A stretch of DNA of 64,000 nt from Adiantum capillus-veneris (lineage: Eukaryota; Streptophyta; Polypodiopsida; Polypodiales; Pteridaceae): assembly GCA_014529385.2 (NCBI GenBank), contig CM043942.1:21500991-21564990 (forward strand), given 5' to 3'. Of the stretch, positions 32,860-42,060 are shown in pieces. Numbering within the stretch: the first letter of the stretch is position 1; each line of letters opens with the position of its first letter. The notes beneath the pieces are model-generated. The model saw only the letters and a list, made by a program, of their open reading frames with translations, ran no database searches and was not told the DNA's origin. A program made the translations under genes and the position numbers.

Positions 32860-33315
32860 GAGGAGGCCAGAATCAGGATTTTAAAACGAAAACAGAACTT
32901 ACAACAACAAAGACTTCCTCAACCAGCAAACACGGCTCAAATTTCTCTTTCTATAACTCACACTGATGAGCAATGGGAAACCGAAATCGATGTTCGCATC
33001 AATGTCAGACTTCCGCATGGAAGATATCAACGAGCATTGATTGACCCAGGAGCAAGAGTCAATGTGGTCAACTTCTCCACTTACAAGATGCTTACAGATG
33101 AACCCCTAGTGCAATCCACACGTGATTTACAAGCCACAAACGGGGCAACAATGCCAACATTGGGGATAGTAAACTTACCAATCAATATTGATGGAAATAG
33201 TTATCCTCATCAATTTTTCATAATGAAAGACGGAGAAATCAAAGAATCACTATGTTTGGGAGTTCCATGGATGAGACGTACAATGCACTTACTGAATGGT
33301 CAGAACATGCGTTGA
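32860..33315 (+). pseudogene. Post-integrase retropepsin-like domain PR2 (R6)
   Basis: The same frame as the integrase end continues with a glutamine-rich helix (LKRKQNLQQQRLPQP) and a clear retropepsin fold. A first strand reads ETEIDVRINVRLPHGRYQ, then ALIDPGARVNVVNFSTY at about 33,034-33,084 with the D-x-G triplet as D-P-G, then GIVNLPINIDGNSYPHQFFI and LCLGVPWMRR with the conserved LG-x-PW strand. Ser or Thr of the catalytic triplet is missing. R7 has the equivalent domain with D-F-G. The canonical protease of R6 lies 5 kb upstream, so this is a second copy of the fold. It may be a catalytically dead, possibly structural or substrate-binding domain. Confidence 0.75.
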
Positions 33316-33989
33316 TATACACACACAACTCTAACAAATACATGACTCCATTTGCCAAACAGATCACTCGTGGCCAAGTATCCCCATCGACAAAAAGCAA
33401 CCAGCTCATCAACCAAAAACACCAAAAACGGTTGTTCGGAAAGTATGGATAAAGAAAAAAATCATGCAGAACAAACAGAGCCAGATATGGCTACCCAAGA
33501 AAAAACTCCCGACGAAAGCAGCACCATATCAAAGACCTTCAGGAGTTAGTCTAGAGTGGAAATGGCAACCAAAACTGGAGAAAACCAAAGATTCGGCGAC
33601 AAAGCTCGAAGGGAAACCCAAAAGTCAAAACATAAAGCCTGAACTACCAAAATGGCACTGGAAACCTATGAAAATTCAGGAAACTAAATTAGAATCTATA
33701 AAGGTGCAACAAACCGCATACAAATGGGTTCCAAAAATAGTTGCCATCACAACACCAACAATCAGGGAAAGAGCAATTCGACTGCAAGCTCTTCTGTTCC
33801 ATACACAGCTACCCTCGCCATCAAAAGCCACTGAAAACTACATTCAGTCCCCGCATCTTGCACAGCACCTTGTTACCCAATGCATTGTCTCAAACATGAG
33901 AATAGGGCCACATTACACGGCCATGCATAGACACAGATTTCAAAACCCATGCACATGCACCCAACCTTCGTCCAGAACGACTCAGTCTA
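33316..33989 (+). pseudogene. W-x-P-basic repeat tail after PR2 (R6)
   Basis: In the frame open from 33,464 to 34,036 four related short motifs recur: QIWLPKKKLP, SLEWKWQPKLE, LPKWHWKPMK and AYKWVPKI. They are separated by Lys-, Gln- and Thr-rich spacers. A last helix-like RERAIRLQALLFHTQLPSP and a His/Cys-containing end follow. R7 shows the same kind of tail in broken frames, with QIWIPKKML, LMWMPIRNK and HRAVELQLLLAKKTG. The tail joins PR2 through a frameshift near 33,315-33,460. Basic Trp repeats would suit nucleic-acid or chromatin binding, but this is a guess. Confidence 0.55.
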
Positions 33990-34001
33990 GGAAGGGGGGA
34001 G
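33990..34001 (+). promoter_or_regulatory. Internal polypurine tract of R6
   Basis: GGAAGGGGGGAG is preceded by TCGTCCAGAACGACTCAG. The same box-plus-tract occurs in R7 and R2. It does not sit at the 3' LTR boundary, because a leader and ORF B follow. Confidence 0.6.
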
Positions 34002-34929
34002 TAACTGATGAATCTAGAAGCAGTCATGACCATTAAGGGGTCCAACGTGTATATATGTACATAATGTGTGTTTTTCATTATTTAGAGTTCAATGTCAAAC
34101 ATATTTGATCAAAATCTGGTATTTTTTAGCGTTTTTATCATCCGACCAGCATAATAATGAGCTGTAATGACAAAATCCGGAGCATTGGGATGCTTCTAGT
34201 GAAAATATATGCTTAGGGGTGAGTATAATAATTTTTGGCTAATTTTTGCCAGCTAATAAGTATTTTCAATTTATTTTGTTTGATTTTCGTTAATAAAACA
34301 TTAAAAAAATTAAAAAATATCGCTCACAAGTGTCGGAATCAAGTTCTGGAAGCAAACGTCAAAGTATCATGATAAGGTTATCAAGCATGGAAGATATGAA
34401 GCTAATCTGAAGATGTCGAATTTCAGCTTTAATGATCATGACTACATTTCGCCAAAATCGCATCAAATGGTCATACGACGTCGGAATGACAAGCGGTTTG
34501 ACCCACAAGTGGTATGCATATTATATCGGGATCAAAGGTAAGGAAAATCAGCCCTATGTCACGAAAACCTCGGGAAGATATAGGTCAGGTAGGCCAAATT
34601 CTAGCTCATTGTTCATTTTCACATTTTGAGAGAGAAGAAGAGAGCTTCTTGACCTAGAGCGAGCTGCCACATTTCTACCCCGTACGGACGGTCGAATCCA
34701 GTTCATACCAAATTTCACAGGTATGTTCCTTATCAATTAAAGATCAAGTCTATTACGCATGCAAGCGCGAATCATTGCACAAACGGGCGAAGGGATCAAA
34801 TCAAAGTCGGATCGGGTCAAATAGGTCAAGGGCCCTTAGAGGCATCCAAACAAAACTTTTTTCAAGCACAGAACACATCAATGTGCTCCCCACAAGGTCA
34901 GGAACAAAGCCATGTGATCAAATCTCAGT
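34002..34929 (+). promoter_or_regulatory. Internal promoter-like block of R6
   Basis: No gene is seen. A TATA-like TATATATG lies at 34,050-34,057, about 50 bases after the internal purine tract. An AT-rich stretch follows, then at 34,630-34,680 a block AGAGAGCTTCTTGACCTAGAG that matches AGAGAGCTTCTGCCACCTAGAG in R7 at about 42,900 (minus). The block resembles U3-R of an LTR in layout, but its sequence does not match the R6 5' LTR. It could drive a separate ORF B transcript. Confidence 0.4.
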
Positions 34930-36282
34930 TTGGTGGTGGTACAACGATCGCGATCGGTGTACCTCACTGACAAAACTTGGGATAGAATCTGCAAAAAACC
35001 TCCCCTCAGCCTCGCCTACAATCTACAGGTGTCAAAAATCATTTTGGCCTCTGTGGTACGATCACGATCGGTGCCCCCAGATGCAGGTTTTGCAACTTTT
35101 GATTTGGCCCAGGCTTGGAACTCAATTAAGGATACACTCTCTTGAATTTTCAAGGAAAATGCACAAAATTTGCTCATAGAATGGGCCTAATTTGTCAAAC
35201 ACAACTAAAACGGGAAAATTTGACCTACAACTACCAAAATCCGGTTAAAAATAATGATGGATAGTTTGAAGGACATACCTGTCCGACTAGGAGTTAGTAT
35301 AGTTGTTGAAAACCTTGAATGGATCTCAGAATCTCCTACAAGTACAGATATGATCATTTAAGTCTCGAATGATCACACAAAGGGAGAATTTTGGCCGAAC
35401 CAATGCCAAAGACCAAAAGATGACTTAGGGATGCTCAAATATCACATTGGTATCCAAAGAATGCCTGAAAAATGCACAAGTCTGGAAAATCTCCAAAGAC
35501 GGGGTATAAAGTGCCTGATCAAGTCAAACTCAGACAGTGGAGTAGGCTTATGATAGCAGCACATCATGGAAGCAGTGAAAGCTCTAAAACTAACTTCAAC
35601 TAACTCCAGGCTCCAACCAAAATTCATAAGGAAAACCCAATATGTTGGACTTAGTAAAATAAGGTCAAACAGTGAAAAATTGCTCTAATTTGTTCATTTT
35701 AAGTCCAAACTTGGAAATAAATCATCAGTGGGCTAGGCAAGCATAGAGGTCCATGACCATCCAGTTTTCACCCAAAAAAGCCCAGGTACTACTATCGCGA
35801 TCGGTGTACCTCAGCATCAGATTTTGACCAAAACCTAACAGATCCCTCGTAAACATCTTGTTCAAGTCACCCATCAAGTTTCAAGCCATTTGGACATCAA
35901 AAACTCATGAAAAGTCAAAGTCTAGTCCAAAACTCCCTTGTAATCCAAAATTGGGACCTATAAACTCAAAAGTGGTTCAAATGAAACACAGAGTGGACCA
36001 AAATGACCCTCCAACTATCAACAAACCACTCATGTGATCAAATCTAATTTTGGCCTCTGTATTACGATCGCGATCGGTGTACCTCAAGCCCAGAATTGGC
36101 TCAGATTTTAATCAGTCATAGCTCTAGTCTTCCTAGTCTCACTGGTGAAATATGGATAAGAATGGATGAAATTTGTTCAAGTTATGATCAGTTTTAACTT
36201 TTGAAATGTTTTTTACTAAAAGTCTAAATGCGACTGATTGCAAAAGGAAAATCCTGACAGCTTGTGATTCTACTGACACAGA
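34930..36282 (+). repeat. R6 second leader with CGATCGCGATCG repeats
   Basis: Four copies of the R6 private motif lie here: 34,945-34,956, 35,059-35,070 (CGATCACGATCG), 35,792-35,803 (CTATCGCGATCG) and 36,065-36,076. Each is followed by GGTG and, in three, TACCTC. At 34,938-34,963 the arms extend to GGTACA and TGTACC, making a 26-bp palindrome with one mismatched pair. Sequence between the copies is diverged. The same motif stands in the first leader and the LTR. No coding function is seen. Confidence 0.8.
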
Positions 36283-36587
36283 ATGCCTCGCCAAAACAAA
36301 GAAAGGCAGTGGACAGCGGCACCATATGAAGTGGATGAGCTCGCTACAAATGAAAAATCTCACATCTCGGATGAAATACTAGCTCAGATCCCTGCTCACA
36401 TTTTCATCTCAAAGTTTAGGGATGCTGATGGTGACATGGTAAATACGACTATCATGACACGGGAAATATGGAATCTCCACCGAAGGCCAGACGTAATAGA
36501 GGTAGTGTGGGCTGTGCATTTGGAGCAGTTTTTTAGATTACAGCCATGGGGAACAGACTACATGAGGGCTGTTGGACAGATACGCCA
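36283..36587 (+). pseudogene. ORF B N-terminus (R6), cut by R7
   Basis: An ATG at 36,283 opens a frame starting MPRQNKERQWTAAPYEVDEL. The part ISDEILAQIPAHIF, FRDADGD, REIWNL and VVWAVHLEQFF lines up with IQEDLLESNDLKIY, FKDTEGN, RELNEF and YLEKIDLHNYF of ORF B in R7, so this is the same gene in a diverged family. At 36,588 the frame enters the LTR of R7. The rest would lie beyond the window. Its place after a palindrome-bearing leader is the same as in R7. Confidence 0.65.
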
Positions 36588-37489
36588 TGACAGACGTTAG
36601 CACAGCAAGAACTCACCTAACATATAATGTCAGCTAAGGACGAAGCTCGACCCGCAGGCGCGTGGAAGCAAGCATAAGGTGTCAACCTACACTTGACCGA
36701 CTCCTAACTAATTCCTACAGAGGTCTCTACCAATTGTCTAAGTCACAGCCTTCAAGAATGCATAAGAGGAAGCTTCCTACAACGTTGTCTAGAGCCGAAC
36801 ACCCATTAAACAATCTTGAAACACCATAGAACTTGAAGGAGACCCTACTAACACCAATAGGTCGCTCTCCCTAAGGTCTATGAACCAAAACCCCAACCCA
36901 AAACACCTGGTGCAAAATCACGTAGGATGTCTGGCCGAAATTTTCAGGTCTTCGTTTCCGAAATCTAAAGTGCCTAATGTGTAGTTCTACTCATTGTGAA
37001 CACATGGATATGCTACAATGCAAAATCGGACAACGTATGCTCACCCAATCACCAGAAGGAGCTCGCAAAACCGGACCATACGCATGCAATGTAGGTATCG
37101 GCGCGTAGCTCTCGTCGGGGGCAACACGTTGCACTTCTCTGCACTCGATTCCGACCACCGGTGCACAAGTAGCGTCAAGATGAAGCTCACACTCTCTCTC
37201 GTACACAGTACGCACACTCACAGACTTCAAAACTTGTTTTTAAAATGACAAAAGGTTTTCTCATTAAGGTCAAAAAGTGGTATATATACCTTACAATTCT
37301 CAAACCCTAAAGTTCCAAAATCAACCAACTACTCCATCTATCTATCAAAACTGGGATACAATCTGGAAACTTCTGTAAGTCCCAATATTTACAAGGTGAA
37401 AAATAAGGTTTCCTCAATAAATGAATAATTACAAAAAATGATAATCCTCCGAGTAGTTAGTCTCCGTGGGGTGTGTCCAGCTTCTAACA
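36588..37489 (-). repeat. R7 3' LTR, 902 bp
   Basis: On the minus strand it starts TGTTAGAAGCTGGAC after the purine tract and ends GCTAACGTCTGTCA at 36,588, where the R6 ORF B frame is interrupted. A minus-strand TATA box (GGTATATATA) lies at 37,281-37,290. One arm of the R7 palindrome (CGTAGGATGTCT in plus orientation) stands at 36,921-36,932, about 333 bp from the LTR end. Near 36,690 the sequence resembles the end of the R6 LTR. The window lacks the 5' LTR. Confidence 0.7.
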
Positions 37490-37502
37490 CTCCCCCCCTC
37501 CT
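37490..37502 (-). promoter_or_regulatory. Terminal polypurine tract of R7
   Basis: The minus strand reads GAGGGGGGGAG directly before the TGTTAGAAG start of the LTR, the standard plus-strand priming site. Confidence 0.7.
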
Positions 37503-38387
37503 TGCTCATGTCGTCCGCGACATGGCCGCTGATCTGCTTCTTCATCGTATAGTTTCACGCATCTTGATTAGTGATTTGTATCTTGCATGCAGGTTCATCA
37601 TTGTTGGGCCGAAAATATCTGTGTTTATTGTGAAGAAGCCTGTGTAGAACGCTTCTTCAAAGGCCTGGAGGTGATAGGATGGTAGAAACATTATCCTTTG
37701 ATACACCGCATGTATCACCTCCTTGGAAGGCTGACCAGGTAGATCATAGGCGTATCTGTAAGTATCTTGGAAGAAAAAGATGTTGTCTGTCACCCGGCGT
37801 GGCTGAATGTCTCAAATACTGCTAAAAGTGTTTTGCAAATTTTCTTCATCATGATGCACGTAAGGTCAGGTGAGCCAGTGAACAATTTGATGGCCCCCGT
37901 TAGGGTTTTCACCATGTATTGGACACTTATTCTCTCACCTGCCTTCAAGCCCAGCAGCTTAGGGTAATTCAGTCAAGTGGGTTGGCTCCTTTGCAAAATC
38001 TCCTGGGCTTTCCATGTCCTGATCCTTGGTAGAGGACAAAAGCTGAGGTTGTCTCTGATGTTTTTCGGTGCCTCTACCAAGTGGATTAGGTATTGTGGGT
38101 ACTTTGTGAGTCAAGCCTTCCTCCATTTGGGTTGAGAGTCAACTATTTGCTTGACCCCTTCTGGTTGGGAGGTATCTGTGTTGTAGAGTGGTACAATCGG
38201 CTCTTCTTTTATCCGCTTATTGATGGTGGATGCTTCATATTTCAGCAATGGATATGGAAGAGAGGGTTGAAGCCATTCACGCCTGAGGTTGCTGGCGTTG
38301 ATCTTTTGGATGGTCATGGACTTGAAAACCCTCTGCTCCCACTCCAAGGCTTCCTTTGTTGTCTCTCTGATCTCCACCTCTATTGCT
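37503..38387 (-). pseudogene. ORF B C-terminal part (R7)
   Basis: Broken frames continue ORF B after its coiled coil. One (38,111-38,395) encodes HKAIEVEIRETTKEALEWEQ and WLQPSLPYPLLKYEAS. The last (37,542-37,793) encodes a compact aromatic segment, YAYDLPGQPSKEVIHAVYQR, then FYTGFFTINTDIFGPTMMNL, ending close to the polypurine tract. A decayed form of this last segment exists in R2 at 1,600-1,710, so it was a conserved domain. I recognise no known fold, and there is no clear membrane segment of the kind expected from an env-like protein. Confidence 0.55.
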
Positions 38388-39148
38388 TTATGCAACTTCT
38401 TGTGTTAGATCCTGTGGCTCTTGAGAGGATCCTTCTAGGATTTCCTCTTGCATAGGTGTGTCCATCGGATCTGCCACATTTTCTAAATCAATGCCTTCAT
38501 TGGCCGCTGGCCCTGTGCCCTCTTGCTCTCCGGCTTGCTGTCCTCTCAGCTCCTCAATCTGCTTTAGGATTTTCTGTTTTTCTGATTCACCTTCTTCGCC
38601 CATATTCACGAGGAGGTCATTTAATTCGGCGTTTATCCTCTCTGCCTCCGCGAGCTTTCTTTTTATACTTTCTACTTCCTCTTGCAGGGCTTTTTGGTCT
38701 TCTTCCATTCTTGTTTGCATGACAATAGACCCTTCTGCCATCATCAATCTTTGCTTTTTCTCTACAGTCAGCTCCTTCTGAAGTTCTTGCATCTGTTCTT
38801 CATAGAGTTGACTTTCCGTAGTGATGTGAGTCGAGCTAGTAGCTCTGACTCTGGCAGGGGATGCACGCAGCCTCTGGATGGTCTGATCTTTCACTTTGAG
38901 CTGGTCCTTGAGCTCAAGGACCTCATCCTGGCTGGCTTCTTGATCTATCTCCACCTTTTCTTTGGCGTTTCTCATGGCTTCAACTTTTTTAGATTCCTCA
39001 GCCAGCTGTAGGGTCAAGTTATCCCTTTCCCTCTTGGCATCTATCAGTGATTTGCTGAGCTGCTGACATTCCTCTTCAACTCCTTGCATTCTTTGAGCTA
39101 CTGCCTGATTTTCTTCCTCCATTGCCTAGCATCTTTGCAATGCCCTTG
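38388..39148 (-). pseudogene. ORF B coiled-coil region (R7)
   Basis: The open frame of 244 codons is almost entirely Glu/Lys/Gln/Leu heptads: EEECQQLSKSLIDAKRERDN, VLELKDQLKVKDQTIQRLRA, EEVESIKRKLAEAERINAEL. It ends with an acidic, Gly/Gln-rich tail. A long parallel coiled coil suggests a homo-oligomeric structural protein. A short frameshift and stop near 39,125 separate it from the preceding part. Resemblance to myosin-like or kinesin-like proteins is generic to coiled coils. Confidence 0.7.
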
Positions 39149-40039
39149 CTAGGCTGGCCTATAGCTCAGCTCTCTCTCTTTCTGCCTTTGGCTTTGTCCT
39201 TGTAGAGAGTCTACTTCCAGCTTTATCTTTATTTTCGTGGCCTTGAGAGCTGCCATCTCACTTTCTGAAGCCATGGACTGCGCTCTCAACTCGGTTAGCT
39301 TCGTCATCACCACATCCCAGTCGTTGGAGAGCGGGTGCAGATCCACTGTATCTGTGGTAATTTCTTTTAGTTCCACTAGCCTGATGCCTTGCATTTGTTC
39401 TTTAGGCCCTGTGCTTGCCAAGTCGAATGCGACTGTGGCAGCCTCTTCTTTTGTGTATCCTCCAGCTAGCAGGTCCAGAAATGTGATGTATTCTTCGTTT
39501 GGCTTTGTCTTCTCACTCTCAGGTTTAACCTCTTCCCTTTCCTGGCTTTGTTCTCTCTTGGGCTCCTCCTGGCCTTTGTGTTTGTCTTCCTCCTCTTTAT
39601 CTTCTTGTGGAGGGCTTTGAGGAGGTGGTGAGGGCGGTGGGCTGGGTTTAGGGCTGGCCGGTAGAGATGTAGGCTTTCCCTTTAAATGTCTATCTGCTTT
39701 AGTTTTTCTTTCTCTCTCTTGGCTCTCTTGCTCATCTAGCAGTTTCTACCGTATTTGCTCCACTTCCTCCTCTGTGAAAGGTACATGCGGTATATTCTCT
39801 GATGCGGCATCAAGAATCTGAAAATTTTTGATTGAATCCTCGAATCTGTCCCTTTGCACTCTTTGGGATGATCCCGACATTGACTCTAGAGATGGCTTCC
39901 AGAGTTCACTCAGATCACCTTTAAGGGCTCTCTCTGCTCTGAAGCTCTCCATCAGCCGCTCTAGTCTAGCCACTTTTTGTGACCTTGTTTCTTTTGCAGG
40001 CACTTGGGCAAATTCCTTCTTTCCTTTCTTTTGCTCTGG
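39149..40039 (-). pseudogene. ORF B middle region (R7)
   Basis: Between the stops at 40,040 and about 39,125 the same gene encodes a basic helix (SQKVARLERLMESFRAERAL), a Pro/Ser/Glu-rich linker at 39,500-39,690, then ITFLDLLAGGYTKEEAATVA followed by a further helical stretch (LRAQSMASESEMAALKATKI). A TAG at about 39,743-39,745 interrupts it. Only a few changes separate it from an open frame, so decay is recent. Confidence 0.6.
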
Positions 40040-40999
40040 TTACTCCACTTGAACAAGCTCTAGCCGTCTTTTCAGTCTTGTAGCAACCCTTGGTGCTCTT
40101 TGTGGCTCGTCCTCTTTGTCTTCTTTTAGCCTCAGCCAGTCATTCTGAGACGGGGGGTCAGGCCATCTTCCTTTTGCGTGCAGTGCCCCATAAATCACCT
40201 TAGTGATTAGTTCTCCTGGCACAATATATGTTGGCTTCTTGTTACCCATCTTCATTAGGTTGTCATGTATACATGCTGCATAATTGATTATCTTTGGGGT
40301 GCCTTTCATCATTGCCCAAGTGAATGTCATGGCAATTGCACCTGGCGGCATTCTGTACTTTTGTGGCCGCTTCGTGCACATATGGAAGTATTGGATGTAC
40401 AACTGGCTCATGATTTCCACTCTTGGGTTGGCAATATCTTCAAAGGTGTAGTTTCCTTTCTTCTCATTGTACACCTTGACCTCATCCCTTCTTTTAGTTA
40501 CACTATCCCCCTTGTTGGAGAGGTCTAGTGCATCTGCTAGAACCTGCTCAGTGATGATTATTTCTGTTTTTGGCATGCCTTGTAGATTTGTTATTTTGGC
40601 CACTCCATCTTCTTTGATGGTTGTCACAAACTCCCAGACCTTCTTTATGTCCACCCCTGCCGGTATTGCTTCAAAGTAGTTGTGGAGATCAATCTTCTCC
40701 AAGTATCCGGCCATCTTGCTTCTTATGAACTCATTGAGTTCTCGCGGTAGCATTGGTAGCTCGATCACATTCCCTTCAGTGTCTTTGAACACTCCTTGGT
40801 AGATCTTTAGGTCGTTGGACTCTAACAGATCTTCTTGGATCCATGTGCTGGTGGGCTTTAGTGTTCCTTTTGGTATGACGAAGGTCTCCACTTCTTCTAG
40901 GTAGTCCTTTATGGTCATTCTTTTCTTCTTTGCCGGTGACTTCGCGGCTGCCATAGATCCTATTGCACTCAGTAGTCCGAAGTTAGCGTTTTTTTCCAT
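40040..40999 (-). CDS. ORF B N-terminal domain (R7)
   Basis: A 319-codon open segment starts with ATG at 40,999. It encodes an alpha/beta-looking globular domain: TIKDYLEEVETFVIPKGTLK, IYQGVFKDTEGNVIELPMLP, FEAIPAGVDIKKVWEFVTTI, ITEQVLADALDLSNKGD, QLYIQYFHMCTKRPQKYRMP, MTFTWAMMKGTPKIINYAAC. The style resembles the 'putative plant transposon protein' domains found in plant retroelement ORFs; this is from memory and unverified. It is homologous to the truncated frame of R6 at 36,283. It sits in the place of the env-like gene of Athila elements, but I see no signal peptide or transmembrane segment. A TAA after residue 319 separates it from the rest. Confidence 0.65.
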   Translation of the reverse strand: MEKNANFGLLSAIGSMAAAKSPAKKKRMTIKDYLEEVETFVIPKGTLKPTSTWIQEDLLESNDLKIYQGVFKDTEGNVIELPMLPRELNEFIRSKMAGYLEKIDLHNYFEAIPAGVDIKKVWEFVTTIKEDGVAKITNLQGMPKTEIIITEQVLADALDLSNKGDSVTKRRDEVKVYNEKKGNYTFEDIANPRVEIMSQLYIQYFHMCTKRPQKYRMPPGAIAMTFTWAMMKGTPKIINYAACIHDNLMKMGNKKPTYIVPGELITKVIYGALHAKGRWPDPPSQNDWLRLKEDKEDEPQRAPRVATRLKRRLELVQVE

Positions 41000-42060
41000 A
41001 TTAGCTGAGAAACTGAGTTTTAACTATCCAAATGACTTGAAAATTGAAAATAAAGCTTAAAAGGAACTTGTGAAACTGTGCATGTGCAAATCTGGCCAAA
41101 ATTTTCCATTTAGACATCCTACGCGTAGGATGTCTTTTTTATCAGAATTAGTTGATACTTGACATGCTGGTAGTGCATGGCTTATGGAACATGGCTATAT
41201 GCTTGGATACGGATTTGGGCATCAAAAAGTGGATTTTTTGGCTGATTCAGGCTTTAGGTCACAAATTGGGTAGAAAGTCCATAACAGGTAGCAATTGATG
41301 TCCAAATGGGTTGAAAATTGGTATATGGGCTCATTGCACCATGGTATTGGCTCCCATGATGTCAGTCTTTGCACAAAAGGCCTAAATTATGTTGGAGACA
41401 TCCTACACGTAGGATGTCTTTTTCATCAAAAAAACATGAGATTTGTTCTGTGGGTAGTCCTTGGCCTCTGGAACATGGATATGCTCTTGGATTTGGATTT
41501 GGATTTGGACAAGGATTGATGCTTGTAAGATCCTGTGTAGTGTTTTTGGGCTCAAAAAGTGTATCTTGAAGGTGTTGGGGGTCAAAAATGATTAGAATGG
41601 CTTCAAAATTGATATATGAGCTCTTGATGATGAGGTGATTGGATCTGTAATGAACAAACATCCTCTGCAGGCCCAAAAATTCAAATACACATCCTACGCG
41701 TAGGATGTCTACTTCACCAATTTTTGCTTATGACCACACAGATTGGTTGGTGATGTGTTGGTGAATGTGTTGTGCAAGTTTCATGTGATTTGGACAAGGA
41801 TTGGTAGGTCTATGGCCCATTATTGCCTCTATGCCCTAACTTTGCGTTTTTTCATGTATATGAGGCAATTTTGGTCCAAATGTGATGAGACTTGGTGGAT
41901 AGCATGTAAAGGTCCTTCAGAAAATGTGTATGATGAAAAATGTTGGGATCTGTGCCCAGAAATGCCCTTGAGACATCCTACGCGTAGGATGTCTCCTGAT
42001 GATTTTTTCATGGATTGTGCCCCTAGTGCCTGCCCTTGGTCCCCCTGAGTCCCTTTTAAG
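41000..42060 (-). repeat. R7 leader array with ACGCGT palindromes
   Basis: Four palindromes lie at 41,112-41,135 (24 bp, perfect), 41,396-41,419 (24 bp, one central mismatch), 41,689-41,708 (20 bp, perfect) and 41,970-41,995 (26 bp, perfect). The half-site is AGACATCCTACG followed at once by its reverse complement. Core starts are 284, 291 and 284 bp apart. The sequence between copies is related but diverged: GGAACATGG, GGATTTGGATTTGG and TTGATATATGAGCTC blocks recur. Open frames inside are incidental. The array forms the leader upstream of ORF B. Confidence 0.9.

Larger units (their letters stand above)
22011..36587 (+). mobile_element. R6, giant Athila-like Ty3/gypsy element, 3' truncated
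   Basis: The order on the plus strand is LTR, PBS, leader with palindromes, gag-pol in one frame, post-integrase retropepsin-like region, internal polypurine tract, promoter-like block, second leader with the same palindromes, and the first codons of ORF B. At 36,588 it is cut by the LTR of R7. The remaining ORF B and 3' LTR would lie beyond the far end of R7, outside the window. No archaeal-type RNase H is seen between RNase H and integrase, and the PBS is tRNA-Asp type, which fits an Athila-like rather than a Tat-like element. Confidence 0.75.

Noticed and set aside
34002-34929. Block after the R6 internal tract as the 3' LTR of R6
   Set aside because: It does not match the 5' LTR (22,011-22,918), has no second PBS after it, and is followed by a leader with the R6 motif and ORF B. 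The possibility that it is an LTR of a related family is not fully excluded.
38388-39122. Coiled-coil frame as a host myosin-like, kinesin-like or filament gene
   Set aside because: It is flanked by ORF B segments, a polypurine tract and an LTR, and R2 carries a decayed counterpart in the same context.
41112-41995. Palindromes as transcription terminators or a CRISPR array
   Set aside because: This is plant nuclear DNA. The units are about 285 bp with diverged spacers, no U-tract ends are consistent, and no cas genes exist.
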